The notes beneath the pieces were generated by a model. It saw nothing but the letters and a program-made list of their open reading frames with translations. It did no database searches and had not been told where the DNA came from. This document shows positions 11,051 to 22,236 of a stretch of DNA of 64,000 bases, piece after piece. The stretch is from Beverwykella pulmonaria (lineage: Eukaryota; Ascomycota; Dothideomycetes; Pleosporales; Melanommataceae): the NCBI GenBank assembly GCA_001599595.1, contig BCHH01000001.1, forward strand, positions 3,055,561-3,119,560, given 5' to 3'. The stretch's first letter is position 1, and each line of letters starts with the position of its first letter. The translations under genes were made by a program, and so were the position numbers.

Positions 11051-12794
11051 ATGGCGTCCCACTCCAAATCCCCGATCCTAGAAACGCCTCAACCATCAGC
11101 CGACGACAAACCCGCGGCCAAAACCAGTGAGATCATTAAAACAGCGGACGCAATCACCATCAAGATCTTCAACCTCGAAGACACAGAAAAAATCGCGCAG
11201 GAAGTGCTCTCGGATCCCACCAATGCACAGCTAATCAGGCATATCTTAATCGAGATCACGAATAACGAAGAGGACGACGACGACGATGATGAGATTGATA
11301 TTCAGCTAGTGGAGAATCTGGCTGCTGGTGTTGATATTGGGGAGCTTGCAAAAACGTCAGACGACAAAGTTGGTGATGCAGAAGCTAGTAAAACGACTGA
11401 GGCAAAGGCCAGCGCGACAGAGGATGCCGAAGACGAAAATGCTAGTGACGATGAGGAAATGGGTGTAGCTTGCAAGCTCATAATCGAGATCCTCGAGGCC
11501 ATCCTGGCAGCCAAGGGCTCTCTCCAGTCCTTCACCTGGGATGCCCGCCCGGGCTTCTGGAGCATCCATAACACGACCCGTCAGCGGGACTACGCCTTCT
11601 GGCAGTCTCTATGGAAACACGGTCGCACACTCCAAAGCCTCCACATCGGCTTCTACACGCATGAGTTACATAAGGTCGTCGGCCCTGACGTCAGCGCCGG
11701 CCAGGCTTTCCCTGCTCTGCGCTACCTGTATATAGACGCTGGCACCGCACACGGCGATAATGGGTCCGCAGTCCAAGATCTCCTGAGCACATGTCCTGGA
11801 CTTGAAACCCTCGATTTCTCCTGGCCCGGGTGCGATCTAGAGGGCTGCCAGATCAAGAATGTGAACTGGGATTTCAACTTTCCTAACTTGCGTTCGCTAA
11901 CACTGGACGGCTCGGATTTTTCACCTGCCAATTTGGCGGCGTTCCTCGAACGCCATCCGTCCATTGAGATCTTTGTCGATGGCGTCGACAGCGATTACAG
12001 AGAGCTGTTTAAAGACGCCAAAGGCCCGCGGCTCGCGCCCACGGCCCTACCAAACGTCAAAGCCATCAATCGCACAAACGACTCAGCGCGGTATCCAGAG
12101 GACTGGTATGCCGATGCCGCAGGGCGCAAAATTGCACATTTCAGCATGGGCTGGGGGTGGGCGGGCGGCTTCGAAGTGTCCGCCACTGCAGCACGAGAAC
12201 TGAAATGTTTAGAGCTGAATGAGAACGTGTTGGCGTGGCGTCCGAAAGAAGTCGATAGCGACGACGAGGAGGAAGAACGGAAGAAAATCGAGGCAGACCC
12301 TGAGAAAGATCTTGTAAAGGGGATTCGCAAGGTGCTGCCGCAGTTGAAGGCGTTGAAGGAGCTTGGGGTGAGGCTGGAGAGCGATTGCATCACAATGCGT
12401 TTGCCTGATGGAACACATGGGAGCCCACCGGGCATGGATGTGAATGACCTAGTACGTTTATTCCATTCCACTTGTCCACCTTTGCTGTTTCATTCTACTA
12501 AATATATGACAGAAAGTCGTCCTCTCCGTTCTCCCCGCCTCATCTTCCACCTCCCTTCGCGCGCTCCGCATCTGGGACTCTAAAGGCAAACCGCTCCCCC
12601 AAACCCTGCTCGACGACTTCCCGCCCATTCCTGTGAGCCTTGAGTATTTGTCCTGGGAAGGGGAAGAGAAAAGTTTTTATCAATTCGTTAGACGTGGAAG
12701 TGGAAAGGTAAAAGCTGTACCTTGTGAGCCGCTGAGAGTGGTCAAGGGAGGGAGAGAAAAGGACTGGGATCAGAAGAGGATTCTGGATTATTAG
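11051..12794 (+). CDS. Leucine-rich-repeat-like protein, function unknown
   Basis: Two exons: 11051-12451 and 12513-12794 (61-nt intron, GTACGT…CTACTAAAT…CAG), 560 residues. Residues 1-40 are Ser/Pro/Lys-rich; 75-85 is a run of Glu/Asp; 95-150 is acidic and low-complexity. From about 155 the protein shows irregular leucine-rich repeat spacing (LQSLHIGFY, LRYLYIDAG, LETLDFSW, LRSLTLDGSDF, LKCLELNENVL, LKELGVRLESD, LRALRIWDS), as in F-box/LRR proteins of filamentous fungi. I see no F-box at the N-terminus, so substrate-adaptor activity is not supported. A second acidic patch (DSDDEEEE) interrupts the repeats near 410. The ATG at 11051 (ACCATGG context) is preferred over the upstream in-frame ATG at 11003. 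Convergent with the WD40 gene. Confidence 0.7.
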
Positions 12795-12993
12795 GGAATA
12801 CTGAACGTAAGATATATATGTATATAGCCGAAACGCTGGAAACAATGAATCTCCTTTTGTCTCCACCGTATTGAAGCAGCAAATAAGCCACCCCGACCGA
12901 TCCTATGTACCCACGCTCTATATCTTAATCCAAGACACCAACACCGCCCGCTCCAAAAGCCCAGTCTCAAACTACTAAAATCCATCGAATTTC

Positions 12994-15900
12994 TCACGGC
13001 GCAAGGGTCCCACACCTCCCACAAACTAACCTCCTCTCCTCTTTCCCCCCGGTCCCCAAAATCCTAACCTTAAACTCTTCCCCGCCACACTTCTGGCATT
13101 TGACTTCTTCCTCTTCCTCCTGACTACTCGCACCGTCCATCTCATTGCTCAGTTTACTCACTGTACTCACCCTCCCAAGCAGATCCGGCCGATTCGGTGG
13201 CGCTAGCTCCCCACTCGGCACGAGCTGCTCGCGCCACGTATTATTGTTCCAGAACGCCCAAGACTGCCCATTGTAGATTGACAAGGGGTTAGTCATGACG
13301 TCTGTGATTTTTGCATCAGGCGGTTTGATGGGATCGAAGGGTGTGATTTGGGGTGTGATTTGTTGTAGGTCGGGTGCTGATTTCGTTTTCGCTTCTAGAA
13401 ATTTTTGGGGGAGGCGTTTTGGGGATGCGCTCGCAGAGCTGGGAGCGGGTGTGTCAATCGATAGCGATGTTTTTGGTGTCCCGGCCGTGAGGGGTTCTGT
13501 TGCAGCAAGTGTAGGGCCGAGGGAAGGAGATTCGATCGGTCGTTGTGAGGAGGAAATGCTGGTGCGTTTTGAAAATTTACGGGGGGAAATGCTGCGTGCG
13601 ATGGAGCTGCGGATGGTTCCTCCATTAACGGAATCGAAACTGCTGTGTGAAATATCTTGTCGCCAGGACATGATGCGGTCGTTCGGGGGCTGGGTGGAAG
13701 TACTGTCCCTTCGGGTTTGGCTTGTGCGGTGCGAGAGGATGCTGCTGGGGCGGCCAAGCTTCGACTTCGAGAAAACGGATGAGGCGTCCCAATTGTCATT
13801 TGCGCGCGTGCGTTTCACAAATGCGCAGTCTTGACGGAATACTTTTAGGGCGCCGGTGTAGTCTGCTGTAACGATTATGTTGCCTAATTGTGGGGTACAA
13901 ATATTAGCAAATGTTTGAACGATTCAAGGCATGAGCTCCAATTCTTTGTCCGGTTGTGGAGCATGTCTAAGACACTACCAAAGCAGCGTATTATAGACAC
14001 GTTGCAGCAGAACTTGGAAGTTGTACCCGGATTATGACTTACCATCAGTGTGTGCCGAGCGAGCGATATACGCCGGGCTCTCAGCCACTCTCCTGAAATT
14101 AGATTCCGTGTGTGCTGGCGTGGGCGGCGCGGCGTTTGTATCGGTAGGAACTTTTGTTGAAGACCCCTCAAGGGACTCTGCCCTTGATACAAGGGTGACT
14201 GGTGGGGGGTTACACAGATCGAATATTGGATCTTCAGATCCACTGAGAAGATGTCTTGTCTTCAGTGGTGCAATGATCGCGCAAGTTGTGATGGAATTAT
14301 GCGCATCAAACATCTCCATGGGCGTCTGGTTCCTCTTTTCTCCCTCTGGCGCAGACGTCGACCATATATACACCTTCCTGTCCTCGCTCCCACAAATGAC
14401 GTGCCCGGTGTCGTCGGCGAAGGTAGCGTGGATTTGACTGCAGTTATTCTCATGCCCCCTGAATTTCATCTCTAAGCTCTTATCTCTCATGTTGTACAGC
14501 CGCACTCTAGAGTCATTACTCGAGATAAGCAATTTGACTTCGCCGCTGTTGCTTCCAGGGGGCCAATGTGTAGCTTGTATGCCCGTGATCTTGCTGCCTT
14601 TGGCATTTTGCCCTCGTGTCGACTTGACGTGCATTTGCGTTTGGTATTTGAGTCCTTCCGTTTCGTAGAACATACACACCCCGCCCAAGGTACCGGCCAT
14701 GCACGTCTTTCCATCAGGGGTAAATGCCACGGATGTGATCATATCGGGTAGTTGACTCCAGAATGCAACGCTCTTGTCGGGAATGCTCCAGAGCCGTAGT
14801 TTGGTGTCCAACGAACCGGCGAGAAAGAAGCGGTCATCTTTGGGATGGAATTGGATGGACGGAACGAAATCGGTGTGCTTGAACGTACACAGGTTCTCAC
14901 CACGACTGATGTGCCATAGCCGTACAGTCTTATCCATGGATGAGGAGAGCAAGAAGTTGTTCTACACGAGTGAGTTAGACGGTTGGGAATGAATTCTGCG
15001 AGCACATTAGTGAACGTACCTTACTCCAACTCAAATCCAGAACCGTAGCTGTATGCCCTTGGTATTCTCTGAGCGGCTTCTGCTGGAAAACCGGCGCGCT
15101 GAGATGTGTTGCATGACCTTCAGACGCACTGGGATCACTCTCATCCTTCTCATGCGACGTCCTTTCTTCCGGCGTTGATATCACCGCCCACACTCGAACG
15201 ATTCTGTCTTGCCCGCCAGCAGCCAAGTACCTCCCATCTTTGCTAAATTCGGTCGCCCAAATCGGATTATGCGTAGCTGCAGCTCCCGACTGCGGCGCTG
15301 GATTTGACCCTGCGGCGGGCCGCGCCTTCTTATCCGCGCCCGTTCTCAATTCCTGAGCCAAAAAGACGCGATTGAACTCCCTCTCTTTCTTGAATTTAGC
15401 CCTTACTTTAATATAAGCAGGGGGTGGAGGCTGTCTGGGACTGAAGCCCAGGTTATCCACCGTATGACTGAAGAGTTGCGCATTCATGCCCTCGGGTCGC
15501 CGCTCGCCAGCGTCATCGCCAGCCTCCGAGGCGGCGTCGAGAGCACCCTTTTTCTTGGTCCCGATAAATCGGCTGAGGAATGACACGCCTTTCCTAGGTT
15601 GCAATTTTCGAATCAGCCTCGTTAAAGCTCCGCCTCACAATGACGCACTAGGAACATGATGCAGACCAACCGTATCCCGCGTCGTACGCTGTCGTTTTGA
15701 ATACGAGAGAGACGCGCTAAGCCGCGTTGGGTCCGCGCAGTGAACGCTGCATGGGGAATGGAAGAGAGACTCGTGCTCACTTTTTATCTGCCTTGCTTGT
15801 AGCTCCTCCAATCTCCCGCGTTGATTCTGTACCAGCTGTCTTCGCATCCGTGTATGCATCGTTCGGCGAGGTGGGCGATTGACTCGAGACATTGTCCGTG

Positions 15901-16354
15901 GTCTGTGTTCGTAGCGTTCGGGTTACGTTGGGCGTATTTGTTCGCTGGAAGATTTGCTACGGCGCGACCGCTCAATTAGCATGCGCATCCGTACAGCAGA
16001 TGATGGACTAAATAGTACATACTTGCGAGAGCGGGTCAATCGCAGACTCGGCTGGTTTCCTGCCCTCTTGGCTCCCGTTCTGAACCAGCTGGTCGTTGGA
16101 CGGCGATGCGTCGGGCGACGTCGGGCTCCACAGCTTTCTGCCGTTGGCTAACGATCCTGGAAGCCTTAGCATCACCATTGGAATGGGAGGCGTTCACGAC
16201 ATATCGCGTGCGCGTTGGTGCGTGCGTATAGAGACGTACCCTCTCCTTTGATGGAGAACTTCCCCGTGTCCTGCCTTTCTAATCGCTGCTCCAAGGGGTG
16301 AGCGTCTTTGGTGCGTGGGTCAGTCCCCCGCATCTTGGGAAATACCTCAGCCAT
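12994..16354 (-). CDS. WD40-repeat protein of the WDR44/Dgr2 type with C-terminal zinc ribbon
   Basis: Six exons (16354-16240, 16156-16023, 15956-15781, 15593-15020, 14961-14043, 13883-12994) join in frame to 935 residues. The first 200 residues are disordered and Ser/Thr/Pro-rich. WD repeats follow: WATEFSKDGRYLAAGGQDRIVRVW, a typical YQGHTATVLDLSWSK…MDKTVRLW, then FVPSIQFHP…LRLW, ITSVAFTP, VRLYNM, VYIWS, and a last blade split by the final intron (NIIVTADYTGALKVFRQD). After a long Ser/Pro linker the C-terminus has CQKC…CGRC, a zinc-ribbon-like pair. Yeast Dgr2 and human WDR44 share this architecture; WDR44 binds Rab11, but no partner is shown here. The final intron (159 nt) has a clear TTTGCTAAT branch. 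Confidence 0.85.
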
Positions 16355-17366
16355 TGCTGAACTTCATGGGTGTTCCTGGGAGGCCATGTGCGGTGTGGTG
16401 GTGCGATCGCCGATGTTTGCGATACACAGACCTGCGCACTCGCTATAACTACCACACGTTGGTGTGAATGAGATGGAGGGGGAGGGCAGACTCGCGTTGC
16501 TGCGCCGTGCTGTCTCGGGGACTTGGAAGGGGAGGTGGTGCTGTGCCCGGAGCTGTGGGTGAGAAAGTAGGACGATGCGCATGGGCGGGATTGAGCGGAA
16601 GTGGCTTGTTACGCACAGAAGAAGACACTTTTCTTTATCGATAAAGGTGGCACTGTGCCACAAAAACCGTATATCCGTCCATTGCATTTGAAGTGGGGTT
16701 ATTAATGACGCAGGGCAAGCAAAGACGAGTCGCATATCGAGGAGTTGGATCTGCGCCATTGGAAATATGTCGCAAAGTCCGATCTCCGTCCATACGTCAT
16801 TGACGTTTTTGACGCCGAGGCGGCCACCCTCAATAACAGCCACACGGATAGGAGGCGACGCATTCAGTTCAGGCAAGAACTGTGCAAGCAGGCAGGGTCA
16901 AGACAAGTCGTGATCAGGATTCTGCTATATTGAGACAATAAACGACCATCCTGGGCAACGCTTGGTCAAAGCCTCAAGTTGTGTGTATAGTGCCGAGGCA
17001 TTCCTCGGCCTACAGCCGTCACAGCAGAGTACACGCATACAGGGAATAGTTCAACAGTTTGATCAATTGCATTCATTATCCTAACAGCCATGATCCCATA
17101 TCGTACTAGCCTTCCATCCATCCACCCACCTGCCCACCACCCCGATCTCTCATCCAGAAGAGTCGCCATGAACGCCAATCACCGATAAAATATAAGGTAT
17201 CTATAGAAAGCCAAAAGCAGGCAGGGGTCGCGCTTTCTCAATGCTGTGCCTGACTACGACAATGAAAAGCTGAGAAGAGATATGCAAATACAACGGGTAA
17301 CACAGTACCCATGCAGAAAGGACAAAACGCGCTCAGAGTATTCTAGAAAAGAGACAACGAGGCAAT
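16355..17366. other. Intergenic, 5' of the WD40 gene and 3' of the RNR gene
   Basis: 1 kb. A 170-codon minus ORF (16364-16876) sits directly upstream of the WD40 gene start but has no domain-like features and is probably a shadow within promoter DNA. The rest is likely promoter plus the 3' UTR of the RNR small-subunit gene. No repeats seen. Confidence 0.35.
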
Positions 17367-18766
17367 CTAAAAGTCTTCATCGAAGTTGAAGTCACCAGAT
17401 ATCCCTTGTGCCTCTGCTGCGGGCGGCGATGAGCCATCGGCCTTCTCCTTCTTAATGCTGGCCATGACGCCAGACTTCTGGTAGTCACCGACGCGCTTCT
17501 CGAAGAAGTTGGTCTTGCCGGCCAAGGAGATGTTCTCCATGAAGTCGAAGGGGTTGGTGGCGTTGTAAACCTTGGGATTGCCGAGAGACAATAGCAGGCG
17601 GTCGGCGACGAACTCGATGTATTGGCACATCAGACCAGAGTTCATACCGAGCAGCGCGCAAGGCAGTGCCTCGGTGAGGAACTCTTGCTCGATCTTGACC
17701 GCCTCGGTGATGATGTGCTCGACCTCCTTCTTGCTTGGGCGTGTGTTGAGAAGGGAGAAGAGGAGGCAGGCGAAGTCGGTGTGCATGCCCTCATCACGAG
17801 AGATGAGTTCATTCGAGAAGGTCAGGCCGGGCATGAGACCGCGCTTCTTGAGCCAGAAGATGGACGCGAAGGATCCACTGAAGAAAATACCCTCGACAGC
17901 GGCAAAGGCTACAAGACGCGACGCGAAGGTGGAGCTCTTGTCAGATATCCATTTCATTGCCCACTCGGCCTTCTTGCGGATGCAGGGAACTATGAGACGC
18001 GTCAGACGCGTGTTTGTCATTGTATGGAAGGGTGTAACTTACTGTTGTCAATGGCATTGAACAGATATGTGCGTTGCTTGGGCTCGCTGATGTATGTGTC
18101 GATCAACAGCGAGTACGTCTCCGAGTGGATGTTCTCCATCATGATCTGGAAGCCATAGAAGCATCGCGCCTCTGGTATTTGTACCTCGCCGCTAAAGCGC
18201 TCGACCAGATTCTCGTTGACGATGCCGTCGGATGCGGCGAAGAAGGCGAGGACGTGTGAAATGAAGAAGCGCTCATCGTCATTGAGCCTCTTGTTCCAGT
18301 CGTGAAGGTCTTTGGAGAGATCGATCTCTTCGGCGGTCCAGAAGGAAGCTTCGGCCTTCTTGTACATTTGCCAGACCTGTTCTAGTGTGTTAGCTATGAG
18401 CCACTTTACGCGGTTGAGGGGAGACGCGTCGACGTACATCGTGGTACTTGATGGGGAAGAGCACGAAGCGGTGGGGGTTCTCTTGTAGTAGAGGCTCGTG
18501 TGCCTCCTCTGGCTTGATCGTGGGCGCAACCGAAGGCTTCTTGTCGGTCGCATCATCCTCGAGATCAGGGATGCCAACAATGGGCTTGTAAACGTTTTCC
18601 TTATCTGCCGACGCGAAGTCGAGCTTCTTCGCGGGCGAATTGGACATCTTGAGGGCCTCAATGGCAGAAGCAGCCTGCACGCGTGTTAGTATGGGCGCGT
18701 TGTGCAGGGTAACAAGCTGTGGCAACGCACGTTTTTGGATGGTGTAAGCTGGAGGGCGGAAGACAT
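17367..18766 (-). CDS. RNR2: Ribonucleoside-diphosphate reductase small subunit (class Ia R2)
   Basis: Four exons (18766-18731, 18674-18438, 18376-18043, 17989-17367) give 409 residues. Residues 1-70 are a variable tail; the ferritin-like diiron fold follows. The diiron/radical site is complete in the visible motifs: Asp141 (AASDG), Glu172 and His175 with the radical Tyr179 in [13 protein letters not shown], and the later Glu/His cluster in the DEGMHTDF region. The C-terminus FNFDEDF is the R1-docking tail. The enzyme makes dNTP precursors with the large subunit. All three introns contain ACGCGT (see the regulatory entries), and ACGCG elements are also dense upstream, consistent with MBF-type G1/S control. 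Confidence 0.96.
17990..18042 (-). promoter_or_regulatory. RNR2 intron 3 carrying two ACGCGT boxes
   Basis: ACGCGT at 17997-18002 and 18006-18011, one on each side of, and partly overlapping, the CTGAC branch-like sequence of a 53-nt intron. Part of the motif could therefore be shaped by splicing. Confidence 0.5.
18377..18437 (-). promoter_or_regulatory. RNR2 intron 2 carrying an ACGCGT box
   Basis: ACGCGT at 18424-18429, eight bases inside the 5' splice site of a 61-nt intron. Confidence 0.5.
18675..18730 (-). promoter_or_regulatory. RNR2 intron 1 carrying an ACGCGT box
   Basis: ACGCGT at 18679-18684 lies between the CTAAC branch site and the 3' AG of this 56-nt intron. ACGCGT is the MluI cell-cycle box bound by MBF in yeasts. 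Confidence 0.5.
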
Positions 18767-19693
18767 TGTGAGAAAAGGTTGGCAGAGGGGAGGACAGTGC
18801 TCAATGGCGTGCAGAGATGTCGATGGGCTGCTAGTATACGTTGTGGCGAAGGAACAGTGTTGATGTTGAGAATGAAGATGGACAAAGAGTGAGGACGCGC
18901 CGCCATTAAAATACACAACCGCGGTCACGTGCACAGGCGAGCTAGTGCCGGCGCGCTCCCAGCCCGCGAAGCTATGACGATCCTTGGTCCGCCGCGCATT
19001 TTTAGCATTTTCTGACAGCTTTCAACCCAAATTTTCGATCTGTCTAGTGAATATTTACCGTCTGATTATTCTCATTCTACAGATACCAAAATTGTCACTC
19101 TTGTGCTCCAACAATCGCGCTCAAAGCGATTGAAGGTGCACTTTACACAACCCCAGCCTCGGGCATTCGCGCTTCGCACATCGTCCGTGCAGACGCGACT
19201 TGTCGCAGACGCGCTCTGATTCGATTCCCGCCCCACAACAACAGAGCTGATCCCACGCAGGAATGGAGTCACATCACAATCCATCAGCCCAGGTGGCTGA
19301 ATCAGAAATCCACTTTGCTTGCAAATTGTTTCCAAAGTGCGGCACAGCGCGGACGCGTGCTGGTTGCAGAACGCGCTACTATTCGCTGATGATTGCTCGG
19401 ATCTGATTAGATTTCTCTGAATAATATCTCCACCATCTGGAAGTCTGCTCCTGCACCCCACTAGATTCGTCACACAGCATATGCACGTAACCAAGCATTT
19501 GCCGTTTTATGTAAACCTCATATTCCGCAATCGGGGCGCTTCGGACGCTAGTCCAACCACTCAGACTATAGGATGCTGCAAACGCCCGAAAATGCATGCT
19601 ACCACCTTCAGAGGTATCGAACGCCTTTATCCATATGCCTGCTCCACCATGCTTTTTTTTCCACCAATTCCCTCCTCTGTATCTCCGTTGAAC
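18767..19693 (-). promoter_or_regulatory. RNR2 promoter region with clustered ACGCG elements
   Basis: ACGCG occurs at 18895-18899, 19193-19197, 19209-19213, 19353-19358 (full ACGCGT) and 19371-19375. A random 5-mer would be expected about once per 512 bp counting both strands. This fits MBF-type G1/S regulation of ribonucleotide reductase, which is established in yeasts; its action here is inferred. The distal part also holds the 3' UTR of the RPC4 gene. No ORF is supported. Confidence 0.5.
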
Positions 19694-21678
19694 CTAACCA
19701 AGCAGCTTCTCCCAAGATGGCACAACTACAAACTTGCCCTTGACGCGTCCATATGAGGTCGCATCGCCGCCGTCTTCTTCCGTCAAGCGGTCCTTCTCTG
19801 GAACGACGTTCAGACACACAACCTCTTGTAGATATGATGCCTTGTGGCCCGGGTTCAGCTCGTAACTTGTACCTCCCCAGTCCAATGTAGTACGTCCAGA
19901 TTGATGCACGCGCAGCTTGCCAACATAGCCACTCGCAGCTGTCGCTTTAGGAGCTGGCCCAACGCCTTCCTCCGTTTTGATCGGTGTTTGTTGGGTGGTT
20001 GTTGGTGGATTCGGGGGTTCGTCGGATGTCTCGTTCTTGACGTGAGGTGGTAGGAGATCTGGCATGATGGGTGGGATCTGGAATAGGTAGACGTTGTTAT
20101 CTCGGACGCTCAGCTTGACTTTACTAGCAGTATCTGCAGCGTCACGCATGGCAACATCGCCAGCTGCATCCACGTCTTCTGCGCCAGGCCCGAGCTCGGC
20201 CCTGATATGTCGAAGATTCGACTGGAAGCGTGCCCATTCTTGCCGGTCCTCATCTGTCTGCATGACGGGTTCTGGCCCAGCTTTTACTCGAGTTTTGGCC
20301 TTCTTCTCCGCTTCTGGGGACAGCGGCTGCCGGATTTCGGCGGCCTTGTTCGCGGCCTCGTATATTCCCACTTCTTCTGCGGGAGCTTGGTCTTCGTCGT
20401 CACTTGAAGGTTCTGCTTTGACCTGCACTTGCCCCTGTGGCTCATCAGTGTCCTGCCACATGCCCTTGTATGGTTTCCGCACGCCCGTGATTTCAAGGTC
20501 CTTCGCCTTTCCTTTCCCCTTCCGTGAAGTTCCCTCCGCAGCCTCAGCTATTGGTGAAGCGCCCGTTGCTTCCAAATGTTGCAAAATTTTGTTAGATGAT
20601 TCTATACTAGCCTCCGTGTTGATCCCGATTACGCGATCATGGTGCTCTTTTCTACTGATGCGCACTGGTAGATTCGCCCTTTCCCTGGGATTTGAAGGCT
20701 CCGGCGCATCCCCATCGTCATCGGAGATTTCTATTAAATCGATATCCTTTCTTGGAAATTCTGCATTCTCCTCATCGTCGGACGAGATATATCCGCCATC
20801 CTCCTTCTTGATACTGGAAGGACCAGATGACCTGTAGCTACTGCCACCTCCTTCTCCATTGTGTTCGCGCTTGATGTGAACTGCCCGTGATCCCGATCCC
20901 GATCCCGAGTAAGGTTTCGCTCTATGATTGGTCTTCCTGTCTGGGTCTCATCGTTAGCATGACCTAAGTCATTGCATACGCTGTACTTGCCTTGGGTTGA
21001 GCTGCCTAGTGAAAACGGCCCTGTGACTGGTCCAGTGTAGCCGCCACGTTTGTTCGCACTCGCCCCTCCCCGCGCAGCCCTTTGTGCCTCCTTCTCTTTT
21101 CGTTTCAGCTTTGCCTCTGCTTCTTTGTCACGTTCTTTCTGCCTCTCGCGATCCAACTTCTCCCGTGCATCTCGTTCTTCCTTGCTCCGGCGGCCTGTGA
21201 ATGTTGGCTTAACTGTAGCCTTCTTGCCTCCTCGGGTAGCTGTGCCGCGCCGCGGGGCTGGGGACGCAGATCGGGAAGGGGACGCGGCGGTCTTCAGACT
21301 GTCAAGGCGCTGTACAGGTGGGCGAACGGGCGAGTCTGCCACGGTTTGGAGCGAAGATATCGAACTAAGGCTGGTCAACGCTGGTGGTCGCAATGAGCGC
21401 ATTCAAAAAGGGGTTGTCACATACGAGGCCGCCGCTAAGGGCGTAAGTTGAGGCTCTACTGCGGTCGAGAGATTGTATCCCCCAGCAGCAGTTCCATCAT
21501 CGTCTTCTGCCTTGGGAACAATGGCTTCGGGAGCTCCTGTAGCTTCGGCAGTTGCGCTTTCTGTGCTCTGCTCGAGCGGGGTAGCTGCAGCGCGTGATGC
21601 AGCTACACTTGCGCTGCCACGACCACTTCCTCGGCCACGCGCACCTCCTCGAACCGACCCCCTTGGTTTTGGCGGCAT
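19694..21678 (-). CDS. RPC53: DNA-directed RNA polymerase III subunit RPC4 (Rpc53)
   Basis: Three exons (21678-21425, about 21370-20987, 20936-19694) give about 626 residues. An N-terminal Gly/Arg-rich tract (RGGARGRGSGRG) and a highly charged coiled region (KEERDAREKLDRERQKERDK) precede the conserved C-terminal domain with KLRVHQSGRTTLDWGG, YELNPG and the terminal GKFVVVPSWEKLLG, the hallmark of Rpc53/POLR3D, which pairs with Rpc37 in termination and reinitiation by Pol III. Exon 1 runs into a TGA in frame just before the next ORF; a 54-nt (GACCAG acceptor) or 60-nt (CTTAG acceptor) intron starting at GTATGT (21424) removes it and keeps frame either way. Intron 2 has a textbook TGCTAACG branch. 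Confidence 0.9.
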
Positions 21679-22236
21679 TGAGAGGTAGGATCGCCTGTCT
21701 GTGGGGATGTTGGGGGGTTGGAATTCGGATCGGTGCAGATGAGTCGAGAAATATTTTAGTGGTATTCTGGAGCTTATCGATAGCGGGAAAACATCGGGCT
21801 AACGCAACGTCACCATCTATCTGTGTTTGGAAACTACCGCTCACTTTATTATCTATCTCGTCTGAGTCGTATCCTCATCTATTTCAACTGCAAGGACCGC
21901 TAACTGGAGCAGGCGCCTGCACGCGTCATGTCTCCATCGATCCAAACCTAACAATTACAATCTTCTGGTCAACAGCTAGCTGCTCCACGACCAATAATAG
22001 TAACAATAAGACGTGGTATGCCACAATAAGAAAGCCCAGCTCCATCCATGCTCGCTAGAAGTGGGAAGATGGGCACTCAACTCCTGAAACGCCGCCATCC
22101 AGAATCGTGCTTTTGCACGCCACAACAAGAAAAGTTTGACATAGAGAATTATTACAAAATAAATGCAGGAAGGAAGCGTAGAGGAGCGATGTGGTGATCG
22201 ATAAACTGGGTATCAAGGATCGGATTCAAGATCCAT
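21679..22236. other. Intergenic between the RPC4 start and the VAC8 end
   Basis: 558 bp: promoter of the RPC4 gene and 3' UTR of the VAC8 gene, both minus-strand. ORFs here are short shadows. Nothing else seen. Confidence 0.3.

Noticed and set aside
16364..16876. 170-codon minus ORF just upstream of the WD40 gene
   Set aside because: No recognisable motif and it lies in the expected promoter; the WD40 gene has its own good start at 16354.
21371..21424. In-frame TGA in the RPC4 gene as a possible inactivating mutation
   Set aside because: A GTATGT donor and a CAG (or CTTAG) acceptor remove it as a 54- or 60-nt intron while preserving frame, so the gene is taken as intact.
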